Shown: in pieces, positions 1 to 12,000 of the stretch
Position numbering within the stretch: position 1 is the stretch's first letter
Layout of the letters: each line of letters begins with the position of its first letter
Translations under genes and position numbers: made by a program
Notes under the pieces: model-generated
Databases searched by the model: none
What the model was told of the DNA's origin: nothing
What the model saw: the letters and a program-made list of their open reading frames with translations, nothing else
Assembly (NCBI GenBank): GCA_016213205.1
Contig: JACRAZ010000063.1
Span: 1-64,000 of the forward strand
DNA length: 64,000 nucleotides
Direction of reading: 5' to 3'
DNA from: Burkholderiales bacterium
GTDB lineage: Bacteria; Pseudomonadota; Gammaproteobacteria; Burkholderiales; Burkholderiaceae_C

Positions 1-8
1 CCCTTCGG

Positions 9-108
9 GTCAGCCCCCAGAACAAGCCCACTCGTCGTTGAAAAGCTCGCCGGGGGAACGGCCACGGCTGCGCTTTTCGCCTAGATTGGGCTTGTTCCGG
101 GGGCTGAC
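9..108. repeat. Long inverted-repeat element (REP/MITE-like hairpin)
   Basis: Bases 9-30 and 87-108 are 22-base inverted arms with one mismatch; each arm combines a CAGCCCCC-type run and AACAAGCCC. Inside, GAAAAGC at 40-46 can pair with GCTTTTC at 72-78, so the whole unit folds into one long stem. It lies just past the stop of the last gene of the minus-strand fatty-acid operon, so it could end transcription, but it has no T run. Its size and sharp ends resemble dispersed intergenic elements; no second copy is visible in this window. Confidence 0.7.
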
Positions 109-137
109 GTGGGCGCATGGGAAAGCCTCTCAAGCTC

Positions 138-926
138 TCAGCCGCCGCGCACGCTGGAGACGCCCCCGTCGACCGCCAGCACCTGCCCGGTGATGTGCTT
201 GCCCGCGGCCGAGGCGAACAGCAGCGCGGCGCCCTTCAGGTCGTCGTCGTCGCCCAGGCGGCGCAGCGGCGCGTGGGCCGCCAGCGTGTCGCCCTGGGTC
301 GCGATCATGTAGGTGGTCATCTTGCTCGGGAAGTAGCCGGGCGCGATGGCGTTCACGGTGATGCCGTGCTCGCCCCACTCGCAGGCCAGCGCGCGGGTGA
401 AGTTGATCACCGCGCCCTTGCTGGTGTTGTAGGCCACGCTGTCGATGCCGGCCGGGTTGCCGCCCAGGCCGGTGATGGAGGCGATGTTGATGATGCGCCC
501 GCCGCGGCGCGGGATCATGCTCAGCCTGGCCGCGGCCTGGCTGAACAGGAACACGCTGCGCACGTTCAGGTTCATCACCTTGTCCCAGGCGTCCAGCGGG
601 TGGTCCTCGGCCGGCGCACCCCAGGTGGCACCGGCGTTGTTGACGAGGATGTCGATGTGGCCCAGGCGCTCCATCGTCTCGTTGCACACCCGCTGCACCT
701 CCTCGGGCCGGCTCGCGTCGGCGGCGATCCAGCGGGCGTCGATGCCGCGCTGGCTCAGCACCGCGGCCGATTCTTCCAGGTCGGCCGCCTTGCGCGAGGT
801 GAGCATCACCTTGGCGCCGGCTTCGCCCAGCGCTTCGGCGATCTGCAGCCCCAGGCCGCGCGAGCCGCCGGTGACGAGGGCCACGCGGCCGGTGAGGTCG
901 AACAGTTGTTGCACGGGCGTGCTCAT
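138..926 (-). CDS. SDR family NAD(P)-dependent oxidoreductase
   Basis: This 262-residue protein is a classical short-chain dehydrogenase/reductase. The cofactor motif TGGSRGLG is at residues 19-26, NNAG at 96-99, and the catalytic Ser150, Tyr166 and Lys170 are all present in the usual spacing (YNTSK). The C-terminal ITGQVLAVDGG is typical of FabG-like members. The ATG at 926 is chosen because the family N-terminus begins here; the open frame continues upstream only as spurious sequence. It is the last gene of the minus-strand acyl-CoA operon, 26 bases after the small membrane-protein gene. The substrate cannot be told from sequence; a 3-hydroxyacyl-CoA, 3-oxoacyl-CoA or alcohol substrate fits the context. 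Confidence 0.93.
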   Translation of the reverse strand: MSTPVQQLFDLTGRVALVTGGSRGLGLQIAEALGEAGAKVMLTSRKAADLEESAAVLSQRGIDARWIAADASRPEEVQRVCNETMERLGHIDILVNNAGATWGAPAEDHPLDAWDKVMNLNVRSVFLFSQAAARLSMIPRRGGRIINIASITGLGGNPAGIDSVAYNTSKGAVINFTRALACEWGEHGITVNAIAPGYFPSKMTTYMIATQGDTLAAHAPLRRLGDDDDLKGAALLFASAAGKHITGQVLAVDGGVSSVRGG

Positions 927-952
927 GGGGTACGGGTCTCCGGCGATGGGGG

Positions 953-1147
953 TCAGGATTTGATGCGCGAGCGCAGCACGATCAGCAGCACGCCGGCCAG
1001 CGTGGCGGCGCCGCCACCCACCACCAGCGACCAGCCGAGCGGAGAGTCCACCCGCTCGACCGCGAGTCCCAGCACCAGCGTGAGCAGGCCGCCGTAGATC
1101 AGCACCCAGGTCCAGCGCTCCAGGCGCTGTGCGACGGTTGCGCCCAT
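953..1147 (-). CDS. Small two-helix membrane protein
   Basis: A 64-residue protein with a short charged N-terminus and two hydrophobic segments at about residues 13-30 and 38-57, separated by a short loop with ERVD and ending in a basic tail. I do not recognise a named family. Its ATG shares the A of the preceding acyl-CoA dehydrogenase stop codon (TGATG), which implies translational coupling and argues that it is real. It would sit in the inner membrane. Its place between the dehydrogenase and the SDR enzyme suggests a role near the fatty-acid pathway, but no function can be assigned. Confidence 0.72.
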   Translation of the reverse strand: MGATVAQRLERWTWVLIYGGLLTLVLGLAVERVDSPLGWSLVVGGGAATLAGVLLIVLRSRIKS

Positions 1148-2973
1148 CAGAACCACGCGTCCTGCATCTCGCGGCAGGTGGCGTTGCGCGAGGCCACCAC
1201 GCCCAGCCAGGCGTCGATCTTCGGCAGTTCGTAGGCAAAGAAGTAGCGGCAGGCCTGCAGCTTGCCCTGGCGGAAGGCGTGCTCGCCCTCGCGCGGTGCG
1301 TGGGCGGTGAGCGCCACGTCCAGCCACACCCAGGCCAGCACCAGGTGGCCGAAGGCCTGCAGGTAGGGCGTGGCATTGGCCAGCGCCTCCTCCGGCACGC
1401 CGGTGGACCAGGCGGCCTTGGTGGCGGCGCCCAGCCGCTGCAAGGCGCCGGCCAGCGCGTGGCCATGCTCGGCCAGGCCGGCCACCTGGCCGGCGCGCTG
1501 GATCGTCTCGTTGATGCGGGTGGCCAGCAGCGTGAGGCCGGCGCCGCCTTCCATCACCACCTTGCGGCCCAGCAGGTCCATGCCCTGGATGCCGTGGGTG
1601 CCTTCGTGGATCATGTTCAGGCGGTTGTCGCGCCAGTACTGCTCCACCGGGAAGTCGCGCGTGTAGCCGTAGCCGCCATGCACCTGGATCGCCAGGCTGT
1701 TGGCCTCCAGGCACCATTCGCTGGGCCAGCTCTTGGCGATCGGCGTCAGCACCTCCAGCAACAGCGCGGCCTGGCGCGCGGCCTCGGCCTCGCCGGTGTG
1801 CTGCTCGTCCACCAGGCGCGCGCAGTAGAGCTCCAGCGCCAGCGCGCCTTCGGCATAGGCCTTCTGCGCCAGCAGCATGCGCTTGACGTCGGCGTGCTCG
1901 ATGATCGGCACCTGCGGTTGCGCCGGGTTCTTGCCCGAAGGCCCCACCGGCCGGCCCTGGGGCCGTTGGCGCGCGTACTCGAGCGAGGCTTCGTAGCCCG
2001 CCATGCCCAGCATCGTGGCGGCCATGCCCACGCCGATGCGCGCCTCGTTCATCATGTGGAACATGCAGCGCAGGCCTTCGCCCGGCTGGCCCACCAGGTA
2101 GCCCACCGCACCGGCCTGGCCGCCCGGCTTGAAGCGGCCTTCGCCGAAGTTCAGCAACGTGTTGGTGGTGCCGCGCCAGCCGCACTTGTGGTTCAGGCCG
2201 GCCAGCGCCACGTCGTTGCGCTCGCCGGTGAGCTGGCCCTCGGCGTTGACCAGCTTCTTCGGCACGATGAACAGCGAGATGCCCTTGGTGCCCGGCACCG
2301 GCTTGCCATCGGGCCCCGGGATCTTGGCCAGCACCAGGTGGACGATGTTCTCGGTGAGCTCGTGCTCGCCGGCCGAGATCCACATCTTGTTGCCGTGCAG
2401 GCGGAAGCGCGGGCCCAGCGGGTCGGCCTCGAAGCCTTCGCCATCGGGCAGCGCGCGGGTGGCCACGTCCGACAGGCTGGAGCCGGCTTGCGGCTCCGAC
2501 AGGCACATGGTGCCCGACCAGCGGCCGGCGAACTCGTTCATCGCGAACACGCGCTTCTGTGCCTCGGTGCCGTGGGCCATCAGCAGGTTGGCGTTGCCCA
2601 CGGTGAGCATGCCGCTGCCGATGCTGACCGAGGCCTTCGCGAAGAAGGCATTGGCCGCGGCTTCCAGCGTGTAGGGCAGCTGCATGCCGCCGATGTCGTA
2701 GTCCTGCGCCGCGCTGAGCATGCCGGAGGCGCCGTAGGCATCCCACGCGTCCTGCGTGGCCTGCGGCAGGATCACGCGTTCGCCGTCGAAACGCGGCTCC
2801 TCCACGTCGACCAGGCGGTTGAAGGGCGCGAACTTCTCACGGGCGATGCGTTCGCAGGTGTCGAGCACCTGCGCGAAGGTCTCGCTCGAATGGTCGGCAA
2901 AGCGGGTGCGGCCGGTGAGCGTTTGCACGCGCAGCCAGTCGTTGAGCAGGAAGTCCAGGGTCTGTCGCATCAC
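1147..2973 (-). CDS. Acyl-CoA dehydrogenase, long DmdC-like type
   Basis: At 608 residues this is longer than the classical 380-residue acyl-CoA dehydrogenases and fits the subgroup with an extra C-terminal domain, the one that includes 3-methylmercaptopropionyl-CoA dehydrogenase (DmdC). Visible are the FAD-binding CLSEPQAGS stretch, the second FAD segment ending in HGGYGYTRDFPVEQYWRD, and EGTHGIQG around residue 456, where the catalytic Glu is expected. It would introduce the 2,3 double bond into an acyl-CoA and pass electrons to ETF. It is 18 bases after the thioesterase gene and overlaps the next small gene. Substrate chain length is unknown; membership of DmdC proper is not implied. Confidence 0.92.
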   Translation of the reverse strand: MMRQTLDFLLNDWLRVQTLTGRTRFADHSSETFAQVLDTCERIAREKFAPFNRLVDVEEPRFDGERVILPQATQDAWDAYGASGMLSAAQDYDIGGMQLPYTLEAAANAFFAKASVSIGSGMLTVGNANLLMAHGTEAQKRVFAMNEFAGRWSGTMCLSEPQAGSSLSDVATRALPDGEGFEADPLGPRFRLHGNKMWISAGEHELTENIVHLVLAKIPGPDGKPVPGTKGISLFIVPKKLVNAEGQLTGERNDVALAGLNHKCGWRGTTNTLLNFGEGRFKPGGQAGAVGYLVGQPGEGLRCMFHMMNEARIGVGMAATMLGMAGYEASLEYARQRPQGRPVGPSGKNPAQPQVPIIEHADVKRMLLAQKAYAEGALALELYCARLVDEQHTGEAEAARQAALLLEVLTPIAKSWPSEWCLEANSLAIQVHGGYGYTRDFPVEQYWRDNRLNMIHEGTHGIQGMDLLGRKVVMEGGAGLTLLATRINETIQRAGQVAGLAEHGHALAGALQRLGAATKAAWSTGVPEEALANATPYLQAFGHLVLAWVWLDVALTAHAPREGEHAFRQGKLQACRYFFAYELPKIDAWLGVVASRNATCREMQDAWF

Positions 2974-2991
2974 GGTGTCTTGTCGAAGGGG

Positions 2992-3444
2992 TCAGGCCGG
3001 CTCGCCTGGCGTGGGTGGGGCTTCGCCGAGCTTGGCGATGGTGCCCTGGGCGATGGCGCAGAGCTTTTCCTCGCCATCCTTCACCGCGAACACCTCGCAG
3101 CGGCACACCGCCTGGTTGCGGGCCACGTGGGCCGTGGCGGCACGCGCGATCAGGCGCTCGCCCACCGCCGGCCGCAGGTAGTTGATCTTGAACTCCGAGG
3201 TGACCACCGGCACCCGCATCGCGGTGCCGCCGGCATAGGTGAGCGCGTTGTCGGCCATGTAGCTGAGCACGCCGCCATGGGCAAAGCCGTGCTGCTGCTG
3301 GATCTCCTCGCTCATCGGCACCATGAGTTCGCAGTAGCCCGGCCGCAGCGACAGCAGCTGCGCCCCCAGCAGCACCGAGAAGGGCTGCTTGGCCAGCACC
3401 TCGCGGCCGAGCTCCAGGAAACGGCGCTGCTCCTCCGGGCTCAT
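2992..3444 (-). CDS. PaaI-type hotdog thioesterase
   Basis: A 150-residue single hotdog-fold protein. The QQQHGFAHGGVLSYMADN stretch near residues 49-66 is the PaaI-family signature, with a conserved HGG loop and an Asp for catalysis; INYLRPAVGE is the following conserved strand. It should hydrolyse acyl- or arylacyl-CoA thioesters in the cytoplasm, releasing CoA when intermediates build up. Its ATG begins directly after the thiolase TAA with no gap. The substrate is inferred only from its place among acyl-CoA enzymes. Confidence 0.9.
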   Translation of the reverse strand: MSPEEQRRFLELGREVLAKQPFSVLLGAQLLSLRPGYCELMVPMSEEIQQQHGFAHGGVLSYMADNALTYAGGTAMRVPVVTSEFKINYLRPAVGERLIARAATAHVARNQAVCRCEVFAVKDGEEKLCAIAQGTIAKLGEAPPTPGEPA

Positions 3445-4620
3445 TTACAGCACCTCGAACACGCCCGCCGCGCCCATGCCGCCGCCGATGCACATGGTGA
3501 CGCACACCCGCTTGGCGCCACGGCGCTTGCCTTCGATCAGCGCATGGCCGGTGAGGCGCTGGCCGCTCACGCCGTAGGGGTGGCCCACCGCGATGGCGCC
3601 GCCGTTGACGTTGAGCTTGTCCATCGGGATGCCCAGCTTGTCGGCGCAGTACAGCACCTGCACCGCGAAGGCCTCGTTCAGCTCCCACAGGTCGATGTCG
3701 CTAACCTTGAGGCCCAGGCGCTGCAGCACCTTGGGCACCGCGAACACCGGGCCGATGCCCATTTCATCGGGCTCGCAGCCGGCCACCGCGAAGCCGAGGA
3801 AGCGGCCCAGCGGCTTCAGGCCCTTCTGCTGCGCGTAGGTGTCGCTCACCAGCACGCAGGCGCCGGCACCGTCGCTGAACTGGCTGGCGTTGCCCGCCGT
3901 CACCACGCCGCCGGGCACGGCCGAGCGGATGCCCATGATGCCTTCGTAGGTGGTGCCCGGGCGCAGGCCTTCGTCGGCACTCACGGTCACTTCCTTGCTG
4001 CGCAGGCCCAGCTGGGCATCGGCCACGCCGGCGGTCACGGTGATCGGCGCGATCTCGTCCTTGAACAGCCCCGCCTCCTGCGCCGCGCAGGCCTTCTGCT
4101 GGCTGGCGGCGCCGTAGCGGTCCATGCGCTCCTTGTCGATGTTGTAGCGCTTGGCCACGTTCTCGGCCGTCTGCAGCATGCTCCAGTAGATCTCGGGCTT
4201 GGATTTCTGCAGCGCGGGGTCGAACATCATGTGGGTGTTCATTTCCTGCTGCACGCAGGAGATGCTTTCCACGCCGCCGGCCACGTACACATCGCCCTCG
4301 CCGGCGATGATGCGCTGCGCGGCCATCGCGATGGTCTGCAGCCCGCTCGAGCAGAAGCGGTTGATCGTGACGCCGCTCACCGTGATCGGCAGCCCGGCGC
4401 GCAACGCGGCCTGGCGCGCGATGTTCATGCCGGTGGCGCCTTCGGGGTTGGCGCAGCCCATCAGCACGTCCTCGATGGCGCCTGGGTCGATGCCGGCGCG
4501 CTGCACCGCATGCTGGATCGCATGGCCGCCCAGCGTGGCGCCGTGCGTCATGTTGAAGGCGCCCTTCCAGCTCTTGGCAAGCGGGGTGCGGGCAGTGGAA
4601 ACGATGACGGCTTGGCTCAT
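3445..4620 (-). CDS. Acetyl-CoA C-acyltransferase (3-ketoacyl-CoA thiolase)
   Basis: A 391-residue thiolase of normal length. The acyl-accepting Cys lies in [10 protein letters not shown] near residue 89, the His in GHPYG near 345, and the second Cys in CIGGGMG near 377; all three catalytic residues are present. It cleaves 3-ketoacyl-CoA to acetyl-CoA and a shortened acyl-CoA, the last step of beta-oxidation, and would pair with the bifunctional enzyme encoded at 6753-8858. HGG-like neighbours and the same-strand packing support one operon. A degradative FadA/FadI-type role is favoured over a biosynthetic PhaA-type role because of the other genes here. Confidence 0.94.
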   Translation of the reverse strand: MSQAVIVSTARTPLAKSWKGAFNMTHGATLGGHAIQHAVQRAGIDPGAIEDVLMGCANPEGATGMNIARQAALRAGLPITVSGVTINRFCSSGLQTIAMAAQRIIAGEGDVYVAGGVESISCVQQEMNTHMMFDPALQKSKPEIYWSMLQTAENVAKRYNIDKERMDRYGAASQQKACAAQEAGLFKDEIAPITVTAGVADAQLGLRSKEVTVSADEGLRPGTTYEGIMGIRSAVPGGVVTAGNASQFSDGAGACVLVSDTYAQQKGLKPLGRFLGFAVAGCEPDEMGIGPVFAVPKVLQRLGLKVSDIDLWELNEAFAVQVLYCADKLGIPMDKLNVNGGAIAVGHPYGVSGQRLTGHALIEGKRRGAKRVCVTMCIGGGMGAAGVFEVL

Positions 4621-4657
4621 GCGAGGCTCCTTCGGGGCGAGAAAAGGGGAATGGGGT

Positions 4658-6130
4658 TCAGCCGCCGGCCGATTGCTGCAGCAGGCGGTGGTAGAAGCGG
4701 ATCAGCTCGGCCAGGTTGGCCAGCGAAATGCGTTCGTTGGTGCCATGAAAACGCGCCAGGTCCTGCGGCTTGGCACGGATCGGCGAGAAACGGTAGACGT
4801 TGTCGGTGAAGGGTTCGAAGTGGCGCGAATCGGTGGCCGCGAGCATCAGCCCCGGCGCCACCAGCGTGCCGGGAAACAGCTCGCGCACGGTGCGGTTGAT
4901 GAGCCCGTAACTGGCCGAATCGGCCGAGGCCATGCGCGAGGACGGGAAATCGCCGGGCAGCACGGTGATCTCGATCGCCGGGTCGTCGATCGCGTGCTTC
5001 ACGTGCTGCACCACCGTGTCCTTGGTGTCGCCGGGCAGCAGGCGGAAGTTCACCGTGGCCTCGGCGCGGCCGGGCAGCACGTTTTCCTTGTTGCCGGCGC
5101 TGGCCAGCGTGAGCGCGGTGGTGGTGCGCAGCATCGCATTGGTGCTCTGGCCCTGCTGCAGCTGGCGCATCAACAGGGGCTCGAACAGCCAGCGGTTGGT
5201 GAGCGCCACACGCGTCATGCCCTCGAACTCGGGCGCCAGGGCATCGAACATCTGGCCCGCCACGCCGACCAGCGCGGCCGGCATCGGCGCGGCATCCACC
5301 TTCTGCACCGCACGGGCCAGCTTGGCAATGGCCGATTGGCCGGGCGGGGGTGGCATTGACGAATGGCCGGGGGTGGCCTTGGCCAGCAGCCGCAGCGAGA
5401 CCGAGCCCTTCTCGGCCAGGCCCACCAGCGCGGCCGGCGCCTTCAGCCCGGGCATGATGCCTTCGGTGATGAGCAGGCCTTCGTCGATGGCGTAGTCCAG
5501 CTTCACGCCACGTTGCTGCAGCAGCTTGGCGATCTGCAAGGCGCCGCGCTCACCGCCCACTTCCTCGTCGGCACCGAACACCAGGTACACGGTGCGCTTG
5601 GGGCGGAAGCCGGCCGCCACCAGCTTTTCCACCGCCTCGAGCTGGCCGATCAGGTTCGCCTTGTCGTCCCAGGAGCCACGGCCCCAGATGTAGCCTTCCT
5701 TGATGGTGCCGGCAAAGGGCTCGGCCTGCCAATCGGCCTCGGTGCCCGGGGCGATGGGCACCACGTCCTGGTGCGCCATCAGCGCGATGGGCTTCAGGCT
5801 GGGGTCGCTGCCCGTCCAGGTGTAGAGCAGGCTCAATCCTCCCACCACTTCACGCGTCAGCACCGCGTGAAGTTTCGGGTAGGTGGCCTGCAGGTGCGCG
5901 TGCAGGGCCTGGAACTGGTCGGCATTGAGCGAGGCATCGGTGTACGACGACACCGTGCGGGCACGGATCGCCGCCGCCAGCGAGGCGGCGGCGGCCTGCT
6001 CGTCCACCGCCACGCCCTGCACCGGCGGCACCTGCAGTTGGCGCGAGCCCTGGCGCAGCGTGTTCACCGCCAGCACGGCGGCAACCAGCAGCAGCAGTCC
6101 CAGCAAGGCCCACAACGCGCGCTTGAGCAT
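4658..6130 (-). CDS. Membrane-anchored M20 family metallopeptidase (PM20D1-like)
   Basis: This 490-residue protein starts with an N-terminal hydrophobic helix (residues 4-22), so it is secreted or membrane anchored. Metal ligands of the M20 dizinc site are visible: MAHQDVV (His120, Asp122), GRGSWDDK (Asp155/156), GADEEVGG (Glu189/190) and DSRHF near the C-terminus. The overall layout matches carboxypeptidase PM20D1/CPS1-like enzymes, which hydrolyse or form N-acyl amino acids or cleave small peptides. The ATG at 6130 follows the HD gene by 8 bases. An N-acyl amino acid substrate would explain its place among fatty-acid genes, but that is inference. Confidence 0.9.
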   Translation of the reverse strand: MLKRALWALLGLLLLVAAVLAVNTLRQGSRQLQVPPVQGVAVDEQAAAASLAAAIRARTVSSYTDASLNADQFQALHAHLQATYPKLHAVLTREVVGGLSLLYTWTGSDPSLKPIALMAHQDVVPIAPGTEADWQAEPFAGTIKEGYIWGRGSWDDKANLIGQLEAVEKLVAAGFRPKRTVYLVFGADEEVGGERGALQIAKLLQQRGVKLDYAIDEGLLITEGIMPGLKAPAALVGLAEKGSVSLRLLAKATPGHSSMPPPPGQSAIAKLARAVQKVDAAPMPAALVGVAGQMFDALAPEFEGMTRVALTNRWLFEPLLMRQLQQGQSTNAMLRTTTALTLASAGNKENVLPGRAEATVNFRLLPGDTKDTVVQHVKHAIDDPAIEITVLPGDFPSSRMASADSASYGLINRTVRELFPGTLVAPGLMLAATDSRHFEPFTDNVYRFSPIRAKPQDLARFHGTNERISLANLAELIRFYHRLLQQSAGG

Positions 6131-6138
6131 GGTGCGTG

Positions 6139-6726
6139 TCAGTTCCCGGCAATGGCCGTGGAAGACTTGTAGACGCTTTGCTTCACCTCGCCGAACACGC
6201 GCCGCACCATCGGCTCGAATTCGGTGATCGGCAGCGTCTCGGCCTTCGGGTCGAAGGCCGGGTTGTCGTACAGCGCACAGAACTCCGCGGTGCGCTCGAA
6301 ATGTGGGTGGCCGCGGTACTGCTCCCGCAGGTCGCGGTCCAGCCCGATGTGGTGGAAGAAGTAGTAGCCCTGGAAGATGCCGTGGTGCTGCACCATCCAC
6401 AGGTTGGCTTCGCTGACGAAGGGCTTGAGGATGGCCGCGGCGATGTCGAAGTGGTTGAAGCAGCCCAGCGTGTCGCCGATGTCGTGCAGCAGCGCGCAGA
6501 CCACGTATTCCTCGTCACGCCCGTCACTCCAGGCGCGGGTGGCCGTCTGCAGCGAGTGCTGGTAGCGGTCGATCGGGAAGCCGCCGTAGTCACCGTCCAG
6601 CAGCTTCAGGTGCGCCAGCACCCGGTCGGGCAGCTGGCGCGAGAACGGCGCGAACTCGGCGCCGATGGCCCGCCAGTCCTCCGCGGTTGATTCCTCCATC
6701 CGGGTGAAGCTGGCGCGGGCGTTCAT
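6139..6726 (-). CDS. HD-domain protein (predicted phosphohydrolase or diiron oxygenase)
   Basis: A 195-residue protein with the HD metal motif LLHDIGD (His81, Asp82), an upstream His57 in YQHSL, and further histidines in CFNHFD (92) and VQHHG (114-115). This five-or-six-ligand pattern fits both HD phosphohydrolases and the mixed-valence diiron oxygenases related to PhnZ and myo-inositol oxygenase. The paired HHG...YYFFHH aromatic segment is conspicuous. A strong GAGGAG site precedes the ATG at 6726. It is the second gene of the acyl-CoA operon. Reaction and substrate are unknown; I would not assign a nucleotide substrate on this evidence. Confidence 0.85.
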   Translation of the reverse strand: MNARASFTRMEESTAEDWRAIGAEFAPFSRQLPDRVLAHLKLLDGDYGGFPIDRYQHSLQTATRAWSDGRDEEYVVCALLHDIGDTLGCFNHFDIAAAILKPFVSEANLWMVQHHGIFQGYYFFHHIGLDRDLREQYRGHPHFERTAEFCALYDNPAFDPKAETLPITEFEPMVRRVFGEVKQSVYKSSTAIAGN

Positions 6727-6752
6727 CGGCGTGTCTCCTCGGTTCCGTGGTG

Positions 6753-8858
<2,106 letters not shown>

Positions 8859-8892
8859 GAGGCCCCTTTCAGCGCGGTGATCAGAAGAAAAA

Positions 8893-8904
8893 GCACGATC
8901 GTTC
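8893..8904. promoter_or_regulatory. Candidate repressor operator upstream of the acyl-CoA operon
   Basis: GCACGATCGTTC is a 12-base dyad with one mismatched pair around the core ACGATCGT. It lies 35 bases upstream of the ATG of the first beta-oxidation gene, where a promoter is expected. ACGATCG-type palindromes are typical of TetR-family sites, and TetR-type repressors often control fatty-acid genes in this group. The identity of the regulator is inference. Confidence 0.4.
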
Positions 8905-8928
8905 GATTCTAGGAACGCACCGGGGTAT

Positions 8929-8952
8929 GCCCTGTCGCTGCTGCGACAGGGC
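8929..8952. terminator. Perfect 10-bp hairpin between helicase and acyl-CoA operon
   Basis: GCCCTGTCGC at 8929-8938 pairs exactly with GCGACAGGGC at 8943-8952 around a TGCT loop. It lies between the helicase stop (9076) and the start of the next minus-strand operon (8858). It may end helicase transcription. There is no T run, so factor-independent termination is not certain. Confidence 0.4.
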
Positions 8953-9075
8953 CCGCGTGACACGGGTAAACCCTGGTATCGATCGACGGACTGCAGGGTG
9001 GCAGCTTCGGCCTTTTCAGGGTGGGGCGCAAGCCACCGACACAAGCCCGTGGCGACGGCGCGGGGCACCGGCGGT

Positions 9076-12000
9076 TCAGCCGGCCGGTGATGGCGGTTCG
9101 CGCAGCAGCTCGCGCAGTTCGTCCGGGCGCAGCACGGCGCTGCTGTCCTGGCCCTCGAGGATGCCGTCGGCCAGCGAACGCTTGTCCTGGTGCAGCGCGA
9201 CGATGCGTTCCTCGATCGAGCCGGCGGTGACCAGGCGGTAGACCGTCACCGGCCGCTGCTGCCCGATGCGGTGCGCGCGGCCCAGGGCCTGGTCCTCGGC
9301 CGCCGGGTTCCACCAGGGGTCGACGATCAGCACGTAGTCGGCCGCGGTGAGGTTCAGGCCGAAACCGCCCGCCTTCAGGCTGATGAGGAACAGATCGCCC
9401 TCGCCCGCCTGGAAGGCCGCCACGCGCTTGCCGCGCTCGGCCGCCGGCGTGCTGCCGTCCAGGTACTGGTAGGAGATGCCGGCGGCCACCAGCCGCTCGG
9501 CCAGCAGGCCCAGGAAGTCGGTGAACTGGCTGAACACCAGGGCCTTGTGCCGGTTGGCCACCAGCTCGAGGGCAAGTTGCTCGAACTCCTGTGCCTTGGC
9601 CCCGATGATGCCGAGTTCGGGCGCCACCAGGCGGGGGTCGCAGGCCGCGCGGCGCAGCCGCGTCAGCTCGGCCAGCACGTGGAACGCGGCCTGGCCCGCG
9701 CCGGCTTCCTCGGCCACTGCCGCCACCCGCTCGACCGCACTGCGCCGCGCGGCCTCGAGGAAGCTGCGTTCCTCCGGCCCAGGCGCGACACGGTGGACGA
9801 TCTCGGTGCGGGGCGGCAGGTCGGTCAGCACCTGGGCCTTGGTTCGGCGCAGCAGGAAGGGCGAGACCAGCCTGCGCAGGCGTTGGCGCGCGGCCTCGTC
9901 GTGACCGCGTTCGATGGCGCTGGCGAAGCGCTCGCCGAACTGGCTGGCCGATCCCAGCAGCCCGGGGTTGAGCAGGTTCATGATCGACCAGAGGTCGGCC
10001 AGGCGGTTCTCCACCGGCGTGCCGGTGAGCGCCAGCCGGAACGCCGCGCGCAGCATGGCCACCGACTTTGCACGTTTGGTGGCGGCGTTCTTCAGGGCCT
10101 GTGCTTCGTCCAGCACCAGCGTGCCCCAGTGCAGCGGCTCGAAGGCCTCGGCGTCGATCTGCACCAGGGCGTACGAGGCCACCAGCACATCGCCCGCGGC
10201 CAGCGTCTGCAGCTGCCGGGTGCGATCCGCCTCGCCGTACAGCTGCACCCGCAGGCTCGGCGCGAAGCGCTGCGCCTCCGCCACCCAGTTGCTGCACACC
10301 GAAGTCGGTGCGATCACCAGCGCCGGCCCGGCGCCCGCCCGCGCCAGCAGCAGCGCGAGGGTCTGCACCGTCTTGCCCAGGCCCATGTCGTCGGCCAGGC
10401 AGGCGCCCAGGCCGGCGTGGGCCAGGCGGGCCATCCAGGCAAAGCCCTCGGCCTGGTAGCCGCGCAACTGGGCCTGCAGCGTGGCGGGCGGCTCGGGCTG
10501 CAGCGCGGCCGCTTCCTCCAGGCGCTGCAGGCGCTGCGCCCAGGCCTTGTCGCCGGTGAGCGCCGTGCCCTCCAGCGTTTCGGCCAGCCAGCCCGCGGCC
10601 ACCGCAGGCACACGCAGGCCCTGCGGGGCGGGTTGGCCCAGTGCCTGCAGGTCGGCCAGGCGGCGGCGCAACTGCTCGCCCAGCGCCAGGTAGTCCCCGT
10701 CGCCCAGCGCGACAAAACGGCCGGGGCCCGAGTCCTGCAACAGGCGCATCAGCTGCTGCAGGCCGAGCACGCGCTGTTCGTCCACGCGCAGTTCGCCTTC
10801 CACCGCAAACCAGTCGGCACCGCTGCGCACACCCACCTGCAGGGCCACCGCCTCCACCGGCAGCACGCGCAGCGGCTTGCCACGCGGCCAGTCCAGCCCT
10901 GCCACGCCGGGCAGCTGCGGCAATCGTTCCACCACGGCCAGCGCCTGTTCCGGGTTGTCCAGGCGCCAGCTCGCATCGGCCGCCCCGCCATCGGCCAGGA
11001 AAGGCAGCGCCTCGAACACCGCGCGCTGGTGCGCGGCTTCGGCAGCCAGGTCACGCTCGGTCGACAGGTTCAGCCCCTGGTGCACCGCCAGCAGGCGGGC
11101 CCGCCCCTGGCCCGGCACCAGCAGGGGCCCGAAGCTGCCGAAGGGCTGCACCAGCAGGCGCAGCACCAGCGTGTTGCCACTGGGGCTGAGCTGGGCACGC
11201 AGCCGGGCTTCGGCGGGCACGGCCTGGCCGGCATCGGCATCGCTGTGCAGCTGGAAATGGCCCGCCAGCACACGCAGCGCGGCATCGAGCTCCGCACGGG
11301 CCTGCGCCGGCACCGCCCATTGCTTGGCCACCAGCTCGGCCACCCGGCGCTGCGCCGGGCTGATGCGGATCAGCCGCGCCCGGCCGGGGCCGTCTCGCAG
11401 GATGCGCAGCCCATTGCGGCGCTCGGCCTCGGCGCTGGGGTCGCTGCTGGTGAAGCGCTCGCCAGGATCGACCGGACGCCTGGCGAGCAGGGCCTCGTGC
11501 AGGCGGAACACGTACTGGTCGTTGCCTTCCGCACCGTGCACGCGCTGCACCTCCAGCGTGGGCAGTGCCTCGCGCAGCTCGAGCGGCTGGTCCGGTTCGT
11601 CGGCCAGCACTACGCCCGGGTGGCCCGCCAGCGCCAGCACCGCGCTGCTGACATCGATGGCCAGCTGCGAAGGCGCCCAGCGGCAGGCGTCGATGCAGCG
11701 CGCCACCGCGGCATCGCGGGCGTCGAGCCGCACGCTCTTTTTCACCCGCGACAGCGGCACCGGCTTCGGCTTGCCCGGGCCACGCACGCCGGCGCTGCGC
11801 TCGTACGGCTGCACCTCCAGCGGCCTGCCCTCGTCATCCAGCGTGATGCGCCATTGCAGCGTGGTGGGTTCGGTGCCAGCCGGTGCGGCAGCGCGTTGGC
11901 CGCCCAGGGCCTCGATCGCGGCGAGCGCGTCGCGCCAGGCCTCCTGCGGCGCTGCGAAGAATCGCACCGGCCAGGCCGGGCCGTCGTCGGCCAGCCGCTC

